Counted from the first letter of the stretch, positions 13,727 through 19,933 are shown. The stretch is 22,171 bases of DNA from Candidatus Peribacteria bacterium (GCA_903854455.1 CAINWJ010000107.1:1-22171), one strand, 5' to 3'. Translations and numbers: made by a program. The notes: a model not told the origin generated them from the sequence alone.

Positions 13727-13756
13727 AAAAAATCCCGGGGGCTCTGGCCACCCGGG
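13727..13756 (-). terminator. Terminator-like hairpin after the BRO gene
   Basis: On the minus strand, self-complementary CCCGGG at 13756-13751 and 13739-13734 can pair around 11 bases and is followed by ATTTTTT. It sits about 85 bases past the BRO gene stop and 40 bases before the synthetase start. The same bases read as a direct repeat, CCCGGGGGCTC twice with period 17. Confidence 0.5.
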
Positions 13757-13841
13757 GGCTCCGCTCTCGCAGAGGGAAGGAACACAAGTACTGTACCCTT
13801 TCTATCGAGTGATCTCACCATACTATTCGACATGCTCCATA

Positions 13842-14690
13842 TTATGTACCACTGATTAACAGAGAACCATCCTCCTCCGTCGAACCAATGTGGTCTGTAA
13901 ATCTTTTGTTGCTTACCACCTTCTTTCCTGATTTCTTCTCCAGTTCTTTCCTCGCATTGCCGGCAACACTCCCTCCGTCCACTGCCGCACGCTTGTTCTG
14001 ATTGAACCCCTGCGCGTCTTTCCCTCGCGCGATTTCCGTCGTGGATGCCTCTCCGAGCATGGTAAGCACAAGCTCAATATTGGTCATGTTGTCCCGCAAG
14101 CTCTCCTTTTTCAGTCCTTTGAAATTCTTGTACTCTCGGACACTCTTCCCGGACCATGCCCGCGTAATTTCGTCAGTGAGAATGGCAAATTCCCGACCTT
14201 CCTGCACTCCCCGCCCGCCCCATTCGTTCGTCAGTTCTTTTCGCACCTCGATACTCTTGAGACGTTGGCTGATCCACTCTCTGGAATACCCTTTACGGAG
14301 ATAGGTCATCATGGCACGGTCGAATGCAAGTTCCGGGTCTTCAGTTTCCTCGATGCGCTCGTAACCGACTTTCGCCAGCCACACTTTGAATGGCTCGGCG
14401 TTCTTGCTGGGAATGGACTGAATCATGCGAAGCAGATCCTCAGTCGAAAAGCAGTCGGTCAGGTATTTCTTGCCGTCTGCAGCCGTCATTTTCAGGTGGT
14501 TACATTTTGTAACCACCTCACTCCCCTCCTTGTTCAAGCGATTCTTGAGCACTTTCCAGTAGTTCTGCGGATCAGCACTCTCGGTAAGAATGGCCACCAC
14601 ATCCACGATGGAAAAATACCAACGATCAGTTTCGGGATCGAAGTGGCGACGAACCTGCTTGGTCTGGAAAAGTGAAATGTGTGTAACCAT
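13842..14690 (-). CDS. BRO-N / prophage-antirepressor-like protein (282 aa)
   Basis: The N-terminal BRO-N-type DNA-binding domain (residues about 5-115) carries WYFSIVDVVAIL, DPQNYWKVLKNRL, VTKCNHLKM, AADGKKYLTDCF and AEPFKVWLAKVG. The rest (GYSREWISQRLKSIEVRKELTNEW, TDEITRAWSGKSVREYKN, LRDNMTNIELVLTMLGEAST and a basic tail) matches chromosomal BRO-family proteins that share this C-terminal half with DNA-damage-inducible protein D (DinD). Such genes are frequent in phage and other accessory regions. No phage structural, integrase or att features lie nearby, so I see a lone accessory gene next to a toxin-antitoxin pair. A perfect 10-bp inverted repeat lies inside the coding region (about 14495-14519). 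It is probably transcribed alone. Confidence 0.85.
   Translation of the reverse strand: MVTHISLFQTKQVRRHFDPETDRWYFSIVDVVAILTESADPQNYWKVLKNRLNKEGSEVVTKCNHLKMTAADGKKYLTDCFSTEDLLRMIQSIPSKNAEPFKVWLAKVGYERIEETEDPELAFDRAMMTYLRKGYSREWISQRLKSIEVRKELTNEWGGRGVQEGREFAILTDEITRAWSGKSVREYKNFKGLKKESLRDNMTNIELVLTMLGEASTTEIARGKDAQGFNQNKRAAVDGGSVAGNARKELEKKSGKKVVSNKRFTDHIGSTEEDGSLLISGT
14495..14519. repeat. Perfect 10-bp inverted repeat inside the BRO gene
   Basis: AGGTGGTTAC and GTAACCACCT surround the 5-base loop ATTTT. It encodes the VVTKCNHL segment of the BRO-N domain. Because that segment is conserved in the family, the palindrome may be a by-product of codon choice, or an autoregulatory site. Confidence 0.6.
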
Positions 14691-14824
14691 TGTAAGAATG
14701 GGAAATAGCTATAGGTGCTCGATTGTACACCTTCCTTTCCGGGAAGCAAGAGCAATGCCGACAAATTGTGTTTTCCAATCTATTCCAAAGCCAATGCGCT
14801 GATAGGGAAACCCTCGCTCAACGA

Positions 14825-15550
14825 TCATTTCGATGCCGTCCGGATCAGGGACAATGTCTCCTGCTTCAGACAAGTGCGCATCCGTTTGAACTCCTCGGGC
14901 GGCAAGAGTGTATTGAGATCCTGATCGACGATCGTCTGCGTCACTCTCTTCTCGATGAAATGATGGAGAGTACTGAAGAAATCGGGGAGGGAATTTCCTG
15001 TCCGCTCGCGTATGACTGCCTCGTTCCACGGGAGGCCATGGAAGAGAAAATGATGGATGTCATAGATATCACGTCCTGCGATGGTACCGTGCTGCGCGAA
15101 GCGATCGAGAGGGGTTACCAGCTTGTGTGCAACCATCGTGGAAACCGTATGGCAAGGGAGGAATCGATCGATATCCGAAAACCGGACGACTTCGTACACA
15201 TTCGCAGTAGACGGCGGGACCGTGATATCGATGGCAATCGTATTGCGCTGTCCTTTCGGACTCTCGTACCGCACGAAGTACTGAGGAACAACCGTGCTCT
15301 GATCTTTGATCGTCAGGGCAAGATCGGCAAAAATCCGCTCGAGTGACGAGCGTACGACGGAAATCGCTTTCTTCGAGAGAAGATCAAAATCCAGATCGAC
15401 GGAAAAACGATCCAGAAATCCACGGAGCGCCGCACACGTACCACCCTTGAACCGAAGATGCTCTCTGAGAACACGATCGTCGGCAATCGCCGAAAGCAGC
15501 CGGAGGAGCCATGCGCGGTGAACGGTGTCACGCGCGTGCAGAATCAACAT
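14825..15550 (-). CDS. abiEii: AbiEii/AbiGii-type nucleotidyltransferase toxin (241 aa)
   Basis: Toxin of the AbiE type IV toxin-antitoxin/abortive-infection family. Characterised members are nucleotidyltransferases, some acting on tRNA. Seen: GGT motif FKGGTCAALR at residues 34-43, then the metal-binding acidic pair in RFSVDLDFDL (Asp52, Asp54), and the typical MVAHKLVTPLDRF ... AGRDIYDIHHFL segment at about 150-180. Motifs look intact. I use ATG 15550, which overlaps the antitoxin gene by 23 bases; the open frame extends further upstream but only as a shadow of the antitoxin. The overlap implies coupled translation. The leader inside the antitoxin gene is pyrimidine-rich (TCCTCTTACCCCTCATCGTT). 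Neutralisation by the upstream AbiEi-like protein is inference from the family. Confidence 0.88.
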   Translation of the reverse strand: MLILHARDTVHRAWLLRLLSAIADDRVLREHLRFKGGTCAALRGFLDRFSVDLDFDLLSKKAISVVRSSLERIFADLALTIKDQSTVVPQYFVRYESPKGQRNTIAIDITVPPSTANVYEVVRFSDIDRFLPCHTVSTMVAHKLVTPLDRFAQHGTIAGRDIYDIHHFLFHGLPWNEAVIRERTGNSLPDFFSTLHHFIEKRVTQTIVDQDLNTLLPPEEFKRMRTCLKQETLSLIRTASK

Positions 15551-16118
15551 AACGATGAGGGGTAAGAGGATAACCGATCGTTTGCTGGAGATGACGAAGC
15601 TCTCCCCACGGCACCGGACGATCCACATGGTACCAAGGATCGAAGAACAGAAGATCCGCAAGTGCCCGCAGCGGCGACGCGGTGAGCACCCCGTTCTGCC
15701 AGGTGATGCCGGCAGGATGATGGAGGAATCTCTCCTGCAGCCTGCGACTCACGTACCGCTGACCGAGGACACTGAAACGCCGCGACACGGAGGAAACGAA
15801 TGTGTGCGTACCGATATCCTGGAGAATGTATCCCTCCCGCATGAGCACCGTCTCAGTGCTGAGGTACGAGAAACGATGGAGGCATGCCGAACCGAGCAGG
15901 ATGGGATCCAGCTCCTGCGGCGGAAGGAACGAGTAGAGTCCGCGATGCACGCGGTGGAGTAACCCGGACTGGAGGTAGCGGCTGATCGTAACGCGCAGCG
16001 TATTGGGATTGCGGATACCGAAGAGTAGTGCGAGGTCGGCAGTATGGAAGAACATGGACTTGGTCGCCGCCAGTGCTGCGATTCGTTTAGCCGTTACGTT
16101 CTTTGATAATGTACTCAT
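15528..16118 (-). CDS. abiEi: AbiEi-type antitoxin / autorepressor (196 aa)
   Basis: N-terminal winged-helix domain (residues about 20-65: FFHTADLALLFG, NPNTLRVTISRYLQSGLLHRVHRGLY), followed by a C-terminal AbiEi-like region (about 70-196) with SYLSTETVLMREGYI and SPLRALADLLFF. In characterised AbiE systems this protein both neutralises the toxin and represses its own promoter. ATG 16118 is chosen over an upstream TTG at 16139 because a perfect -10 TATAAT ends exactly six bases before it. The 9-bp inverted repeat at 16106-16129 covers the -10 flank and start codon, an ideal operator for autorepression. It overlaps the toxin gene by 23 bases. Confidence 0.87.
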   Translation of the reverse strand: MSTLSKNVTAKRIAALAATKSMFFHTADLALLFGIRNPNTLRVTISRYLQSGLLHRVHRGLYSFLPPQELDPILLGSACLHRFSYLSTETVLMREGYILQDIGTHTFVSSVSRRFSVLGQRYVSRRLQERFLHHPAGITWQNGVLTASPLRALADLLFFDPWYHVDRPVPWGELRHLQQTIGYPLTPHRYVDSARA

Positions 16119-16129
16119 GTGTACATTAT
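16106..16129. promoter_or_regulatory. Operator palindrome over the abiE start codon
   Basis: Perfect 9-bp inverted arms ATAATGTAC (16106-16114) and GTACATTAT (16121-16129) with a 6-base spacer. One arm includes most of the -10 box and the spacer contains the ATG. Binding here would block both transcription and the leaderless start. Confidence 0.75.
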
Positions 16130-16153
16130 AGAGAAACAATAGACCAAATGCAA
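16125..16153 (-). promoter_or_regulatory. Promoter of the abiE operon
   Basis: Minus strand: -35 TTGCAT (16153-16148), a 17-base spacer and consensus -10 TATAAT (16130-16125), then six bases to the ATG at 16118. Transcription should start on the A of the start codon. Confidence 0.75.
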
Positions 16154-16162
16154 TGCAAAAAC

Positions 16163-16204
16163 GAGAGGGAGTAACCTTCGGACGAACCTTAGGTGTGCCC
16201 TCTC
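16163..16204. other. Stem-loop in the abiE / hydrogenase divergent gap
   Basis: GAGAGGG (16163-16169) and CCCTCTC (16198-16204) form a 7-bp stem enclosing 28 bases that can form a small inner ACCT/AGGT stem. Downstream, GATAAC occurs twice (16210-16215 and 16231-16236) around a TATAAT at 16221-16226. It may be a regulatory RNA structure or operator region; no ORF is convincing here. Confidence 0.4.
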
Positions 16205-16279
16205 ATCGTGATAACAGTATTATAATGCATGATAACAAGTTCGTGCACATTGAAAGTCCCTGATCCCCAGTCCCTCCTC

Positions 16280-16285
16280 TATACT
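16280..16285 (+). promoter_or_regulatory. -10 element of the hydrogenase-linked membrane protein gene
   Basis: TATACT is followed by exactly six bases (CTCCCC) and the ATG at 16292, predicting a leaderless mRNA. A consensus TATAAT at 16221-16226 could provide a second, longer transcript. No clear -35 is present at 17 bases. Confidence 0.5.
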
Positions 16286-16291
16286 CTCCCC

Positions 16292-16879
16292 ATGCCATCC
16301 GCCTCCCGCACTCTGGCACTCCCAGCTCTGAGCAAGCAGCGAGTGTTGATTTTTTCGATCCTCTGGCTCCTCTCCGTCGCACCATTCTTCCTCCTGCACG
16401 TGCAGTGGATCACCGGTCCGTTCGTGAACGTCATCCTGATCCTGGCAACAGTGATCCTCGGTCCTGCTGAGGCAATGGTGATCGGCATGTTCCCAAGTCC
16501 CATCGCACTCTCAAGCGGTCTGCTGCCATTGCCGCTCGCGCCGATGGTGCCGTTCATTATGATTAGTAATGCGGTTTATGTGGGAGTATTTCATGTATTG
16601 AGAAAGATTCCGAGGAAACCAAAGAGTCCAAGGAATCCAACGATGAACGGCTCGTTGGTTTCTTTGGTTTCCTTGGATTCCTCGGCGGTCATTATTGCAT
16701 CTGCCCTCAAGTTCGCCTTCCTCGTACTTACCGCCCATTTCATGGCGGCGAACCTGACCCCGACCCTCACCCCGACCCTCATTACAATGATGGGGGTTCC
16801 GCAGCTGATCACCGCGCTCATCGGCGGATTCATCGCGCTTGGAATCCTCATGCCACTGCGAAAGGGGCAAGCTCAATAA
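16292..16879 (+). CDS. ECF S-component-like membrane protein linked to [FeFe]-hydrogenase (195 aa)
   Basis: Integral membrane protein with about five or six helices. Features: TGPFVNVILILATVILGP at residues 41-58, SPIALSSGLLPLPLAPMVPF at 69-88, ALKFAFL at 138-144 and MMGVPQLITALIGGFIAL at 166-183. I recognise this pattern from small membrane proteins found beside Fe-only hydrogenases (often misnamed iron hydrogenase) that resemble ECF-transporter substrate-binding components. A role in metal or cofactor supply is inference. I start at ATG 16292, not ATG 16229, because of the TATACT six bases upstream. Oddity: residues about 107-131, in the loop after the fourth helix, are encoded by a full palindromic repeat, giving a Lys/Pro-rich then Ser/Leu/Val-rich insert of 3-residue period. 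A 12-base tandem repeat encodes LTPTLTPTL at about 155-163. Confidence 0.75.
   Translation: MPSASRTLALPALSKQRVLIFSILWLLSVAPFFLLHVQWITGPFVNVILILATVILGPAEAMVIGMFPSPIALSSGLLPLPLAPMVPFIMISNAVYVGVFHVLRKIPRKPKSPRNPTMNGSLVSLVSLDSSAVIIASALKFAFLVLTAHFMAANLTPTLTPTLITMMGVPQLITALIGGFIALGILMPLRKGQAQ
16610..16685 (+). repeat. Palindromic 9-base-word repeat, copy 5, translated in frame
   Basis: Two 33-base arms (16610-16642 and 16653-16685) match at 27 of 33 positions as inverted repeats around a 10-base loop. Each arm consists of 9-base words (CCAARGAAW style), so the element is readable in frame and gives a 3-residue periodic peptide (PRKPKSPRNP, then SLVSLVSL). It lies wholly inside the membrane protein gene. 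Confidence 0.9.
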
Positions 16880-16917
16880 TTCCTTGGTTTCTTTGGTTTC
16901 CTCGTGTTCCTTGGTTC
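16880..16917 (+). repeat. Half copy (right arm) of the 9-base-word repeat, copy 6
   Basis: Starts at the base after the TAA stop of the membrane protein gene and contains only right-arm words (CCTTGGTTTCTTTGGTTTCC, TTCCTTGGTTC). It ends just before the -10 of the NuoF-like gene. Like copy 4 it directly abuts a stop codon and lacks the left arm. Confidence 0.75.
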
Positions 16918-16923
16918 ACTTCC

Positions 16924-16929
16924 TTTAAT
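16924..16929 (+). promoter_or_regulatory. -10-like element of the NuoF-like gene
   Basis: TTTAAT followed by exactly six bases (CTCCCT) and the GTG at 16936. Given the 56-base gap, the gene could instead be read from the upstream membrane protein transcript; both are possible. Confidence 0.4.
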
Positions 16930-16935
16930 CTCCCT

Positions 16936-17949
16936 GTGCCAATCGACCTCATCGAAAAGCTGAAGTCAGCAAACATCATCGGCCGCGGCGGCGCAGAGTA
17001 TCCCGCATGGAAGAAGTGGATCGCCGTCCGCGATGCGGCTAAGAAGCCGAAGTACGTCATCTGCAACGCATCCGAGCGGGAGCTGGCAACGGCGAAAGAC
17101 TTCCACATTCTGGAATCCATGCCGGAAATGGTGTTTAGGGGCATGGAACTAGCAATGGATTGCATCGATGCCAAGGAAGGAATCTTCAATCTCAATGGCG
17201 ATTATGAGAGAAATCTGAAGAAGAACCTGGATAGACTGGTGAAAGAAGCGTCGGAGCAGGGACGTAAATACACCATCAAAATTTTTGAGGAAGATCCCTC
17301 GTACATCGGTGGTGAGGAGACTGCCTTGCTCAACGCGATGGAAGGACGTCGCTGTGAACCACGGCTCAAGCCGCCGTTTCCGACGGACGCAGGACTCTTC
17401 GGCTGCCCGACACTCATTCACAACGTCGAGACGTTCTACGACATCGCCAGAGTGGCGGATGGCACCTACGACGGGAAGCGCTTCTACACGATCTCCGGTG
17501 AAGGCGACCACAATGGCGTCTACCACCTGCCGGCGGACTGGACCATTGAGCAGATCCTCAAAGAAACAGGGAATGTTCCGAAGCAAGATTTCTTCGTGCA
17601 AGCCGGGGGCGGCGCCAGCGGCACCGTGTGGAATCAGAAGCAGATCAAGACGCAGATCGCCCGCGGCTCGGGTGCCATCGTGATCCACCTCACGTCGGAA
17701 GATCCGAAGAAAATCCTGCTGCACTGGGTGGAGTTCTTTGCTCGAGAGAGCTGCGGCAAGTGCACGCCATGTCGGGAAGGAACGTATCAATTGCTGGAGT
17801 TATTGAGAGAGAAGAAATCGAAGACCATCCCCTGGCGCCAGATGGAGCCGATTCTCGACGTGCTGGAGAAGACGTCATTCTGTGCGCTTGGTCGATCGGT
17901 GCCGGTGCCGATCAGAAGCTATTTGAAAAACGTTTTGCAATATCCCTGA
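16936..17949 (+). CDS. NuoF/HydB-like flavoprotein subunit, core domain only (337 aa)
   Basis: Partner subunit that in related enzymes carries FMN and a [4Fe-4S] cluster and exchanges electrons with NAD(H). Seen: GRGGAEYPAWKKW at residues 17-28 (FMN-loop counterpart of GRGGAGFPTGxKW), YIGGEETALLNAMEG at 123-137, PTLIHNVETF at 158-167, and cluster ligands Cys273, Cys276, Cys279 in ESCGKCTPCREG with the fourth at Cys316. It differs from canonical NuoF/HydB: the CNADEGEPGTFKDR segment is CNASERELATAKDF (43-56), the glycine-rich GAGAYICGEE lead-in is EEDPSYIGGEE, and both the thioredoxin-like N-domain and the C-terminal ferredoxin domain of bifurcating HydB are absent. GTG start at 16936. hydA follows after 99 bases. 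Nucleotide use may therefore be altered. Confidence 0.85.
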   Translation: MPIDLIEKLKSANIIGRGGAEYPAWKKWIAVRDAAKKPKYVICNASERELATAKDFHILESMPEMVFRGMELAMDCIDAKEGIFNLNGDYERNLKKNLDRLVKEASEQGRKYTIKIFEEDPSYIGGEETALLNAMEGRRCEPRLKPPFPTDAGLFGCPTLIHNVETFYDIARVADGTYDGKRFYTISGEGDHNGVYHLPADWTIEQILKETGNVPKQDFFVQAGGGASGTVWNQKQIKTQIARGSGAIVIHLTSEDPKKILLHWVEFFARESCGKCTPCREGTYQLLELLREKKSKTIPWRQMEPILDVLEKTSFCALGRSVPVPIRSYLKNVLQYP

Positions 17950-17984
17950 TCCGGGACGCGGCGTCCCGACTGCGGAAATAATTG

Positions 17985-18047
17985 TTCTTGCGCACCTACC
18001 ATACGTACCTCACCTACCTTACCTTCAATACCTCCCGTACCTCCTCC
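17985..18047. repeat. Pyrimidine-rich ACCT-word tract before hydA
   Basis: ACCT recurs about eight times in 60 bases (CACCTACC, TACCTCACCTACC, TTACC, ATACCTCCC, TACCTCC) right up to the ATG of hydA, giving a leader nearly free of G. There is no Shine-Dalgarno; the tract ends in an anti-SD-like CCTCCTCC. Confidence 0.65.
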
Positions 18048-18048
18048 G

Positions 18049-19809
18049 ATGCCCATCCCTCTCGACACCACCACCGTCGAAATCCGCATCAATGGCAAGT
18101 CCTATCGCGCCATCGAAGGCGAGAGCGTCCTCGAGTTTGCGCTGAATAACGGCTACGACATTCCGCATTTCTGCACCCATCCGGATCTGCCGGTGGATGC
18201 CAACTGTCGGACGTGCCTCGTAGAATTGGATGATGGATCAGTCTTCACATCCTGCACGCTCAAGGCGAAGGAAGGACTCTCGATCAAGCTGGATACGCCG
18301 AAAGTGAAGAAGCTTAGAACCCAGAACATGGAACTCCTGTTCGGGAAGTACAAGCGTCACTCGCCGCGAATCCTGCACGGGTACTGGAGCAAGACGCTCG
18401 AGGAACTGAAGCGATACGGCATCAGCGGCGACAACTACAAGCGGGACAATCCCCGCAGACCGATCCACAAGCTGGGCGCGGCAGCGGAACTGGATCCGGC
18501 ACTCTGCATCGCCTGCAACAAGTGCGTGGAGATCTGTCAGTTCATCGGCATCTCACACCTCCGGTTGGAAGGCCGCGGATCCAGAACGCGCGTTGGCACC
18601 AACTGCGACCCTCAGAACGACTGCATCTACTGCGGTCAATGCACCGCACACTGCCCCGTGGAAGCCGTCCGCGAGCAAAGCCACTTGGAGGATGTAGATC
18701 GTGTACTCAAAGACAAGAAGAAGATCGTGATCGTCCAGATGGCACCGTCCGTGCGTGCCAGCATCGGCGAAGGTTTCGGCGTTCCGTACGGCAAAGATCT
18801 CACGGGTGAACTGGCAACCGCATTCCGCATGCTCGGCTTCGACAAGATCTTCGACGTGAACATGGGCGCGGACATCACGACGATGGTGGAAGCGGAAGAG
18901 CTGATCGAACGACTCAAGCACAAGTGGGAATTCACAGAAGGAAAACGCAAGGATCCTCCCGTGCGGGGACCAATGTTTACTTCCTGCTGTCCTGGCTGGG
19001 TGAAGTTCGTGGAATTCTATGAACCAGAACTCATTCCGAATCTCACCACAGCACGCTCACCGCAAATCCACTCTGGCGGCGCGTACAAGACGTGGTGGGC
19101 CGAGCGTGAGGGCATCGATCCTAAGAACATCGTCGTCGTCTCCATCATGCCGTGCACATCCAAGAAGTACGAAGCCCGGTTCGATCATCTAAAGATCGAT
19201 GGGAACAGTCCTGTCGACTACGTTCTGACCAGCCGCGAGACCATCGCGCTCCTCAAAACACACAAGATCGATCTGCCCAACCTCAAGCCAAGTTCGGTCG
19301 ATCGCGAAGGGATGTATTCCGGTGCGGCAGCCATCTACGGCGCATCCGGCGGTGTCATGGAATCAGCTCTGAGAACCGCATTCAAGATGGCAACCGGCGG
19401 GGATCTTCCCGGCATCGACTTCCTGCCGGTCCGCGGATTTGAAGGCATCAAGAAGGCAGAAGTGAAACTGGGGAACAAGACCGTCAAAGTCGCCGTCGTC
19501 GCCATGCCGAAGAACATCCGACCTATCCTGCGCGAGCTCAAGAAAAATCCGGATGCCTACGACTACATCGAGTTCATGGCGTGCCCCGGCGGGTGCATTG
19601 GTGGTGGCGGACAACCGATCCCAAACACCTTCGAAATCGTGAAGAAGCGCATCGCGGGTCTCTACGGCATCGACCGGAAGATGAATCTGCGTCGTGCACA
19701 TGACAATCCGGTCGTCAAAGAATTCTTTGAGTACTTAAAGACCGTCCCGAAGAAGAAGCGGGAGGCGATTCTGTACCGGGGGTATGAGAAGAAGGAGAAG
19801 GGGGAATGA
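18049..19809 (+). CDS. hydA: [FeFe]-hydrogenase catalytic subunit HydA (586 aa)
   Basis: Reduces protons to H2 (or the reverse) at the H-cluster. Domains: an N-terminal [2Fe-2S] domain with Cys42, Cys53, Cys56, Cys69; two [4Fe-4S] clusters, Cys153/156/159/163 (CIACNKCVEIC) and Cys192/195/198/202 (CIYCGQCTAHCP); then the H-domain. H-cluster motifs are intact: TSCCPGW (311-317, proton-relay Cys313 and ligand Cys314), MPCTSKKYE (ligand Cys369) and EFMACPGGCIGGGGQP (ligands Cys512 and Cys516). Missing: the His/Cys-ligated [4Fe-4S] cluster normally between the [2Fe-2S] domain and the ferredoxin domain; residues about 95-145 contain no Cys. The C-terminus is Lys-rich and lacks the usual LLHTxY ending. 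It lies in tandem with the NuoF-like subunit, but no NuoE/HydC-like gene is adjacent, nor any HydE/F/G maturase in this window. Confidence 0.97.
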   Translation: MPIPLDTTTVEIRINGKSYRAIEGESVLEFALNNGYDIPHFCTHPDLPVDANCRTCLVELDDGSVFTSCTLKAKEGLSIKLDTPKVKKLRTQNMELLFGKYKRHSPRILHGYWSKTLEELKRYGISGDNYKRDNPRRPIHKLGAAAELDPALCIACNKCVEICQFIGISHLRLEGRGSRTRVGTNCDPQNDCIYCGQCTAHCPVEAVREQSHLEDVDRVLKDKKKIVIVQMAPSVRASIGEGFGVPYGKDLTGELATAFRMLGFDKIFDVNMGADITTMVEAEELIERLKHKWEFTEGKRKDPPVRGPMFTSCCPGWVKFVEFYEPELIPNLTTARSPQIHSGGAYKTWWAEREGIDPKNIVVVSIMPCTSKKYEARFDHLKIDGNSPVDYVLTSRETIALLKTHKIDLPNLKPSSVDREGMYSGAAAIYGASGGVMESALRTAFKMATGGDLPGIDFLPVRGFEGIKKAEVKLGNKTVKVAVVAMPKNIRPILRELKKNPDAYDYIEFMACPGGCIGGGGQPIPNTFEIVKKRIAGLYGIDRKMNLRRAHDNPVVKEFFEYLKTVPKKKREAILYRGYEKKEKGE

Positions 19810-19818
19810 GAGAGAATT

Positions 19819-19933
19819 CCCAATGACCAATCACCAATGACCAAAGAATGCCCAATCACCAATGCCAAAAACGACTTTGGACATTAGGAATTGAGAATTA
19901 TTTGGACATTGGCCATTGTGCATTGGTCATTTA
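19819..19933. repeat. Palindromic 7-base-word repeat after hydA
   Basis: Left part (19819-19868) is made of CAATGAC / CAATCAC words in near-tandem. Right part (19874-19933) contains the complementary TTGGACATTGG, CATTGTGCATTGGTCATT words. The two halves can form a long imperfect hairpin. It fills the gap between the convergent hydA and ydjC-like genes and may act as a bidirectional terminator. The word differs from the 9-base family. Confidence 0.75.

Noticed and set aside
13576..13833. 85-residue minus-strand frame before the acyl-CoA synthetase
   Set aside because: A -10-like CATAAT lies near its start, but it overlaps the synthetase start in another frame, runs through the terminator-like repeat and shows no recognisable sequence.
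13842..16118. Prophage remnant around the BRO and abiE genes
   Set aside because: No integrase, structural gene or att-like direct repeat is visible; the genes alone do not establish a prophage.
16229..16291. Earlier ATG for the hydrogenase-linked membrane protein
   Set aside because: It sits two bases after one -10 and upstream of the second, adds 21 unstructured residues, and lacks the six-base spacing seen at ATG 16292.
17149..17790. 213-residue minus-strand frame
   Set aside because: Fully antisense to the NuoF-like gene with its conserved cysteine motif.
2836..19933. CRISPR array or IS element explanation for the repeats
   Set aside because: The repeats are single palindromic units without regular spacers, and no cas or transposase gene is present.
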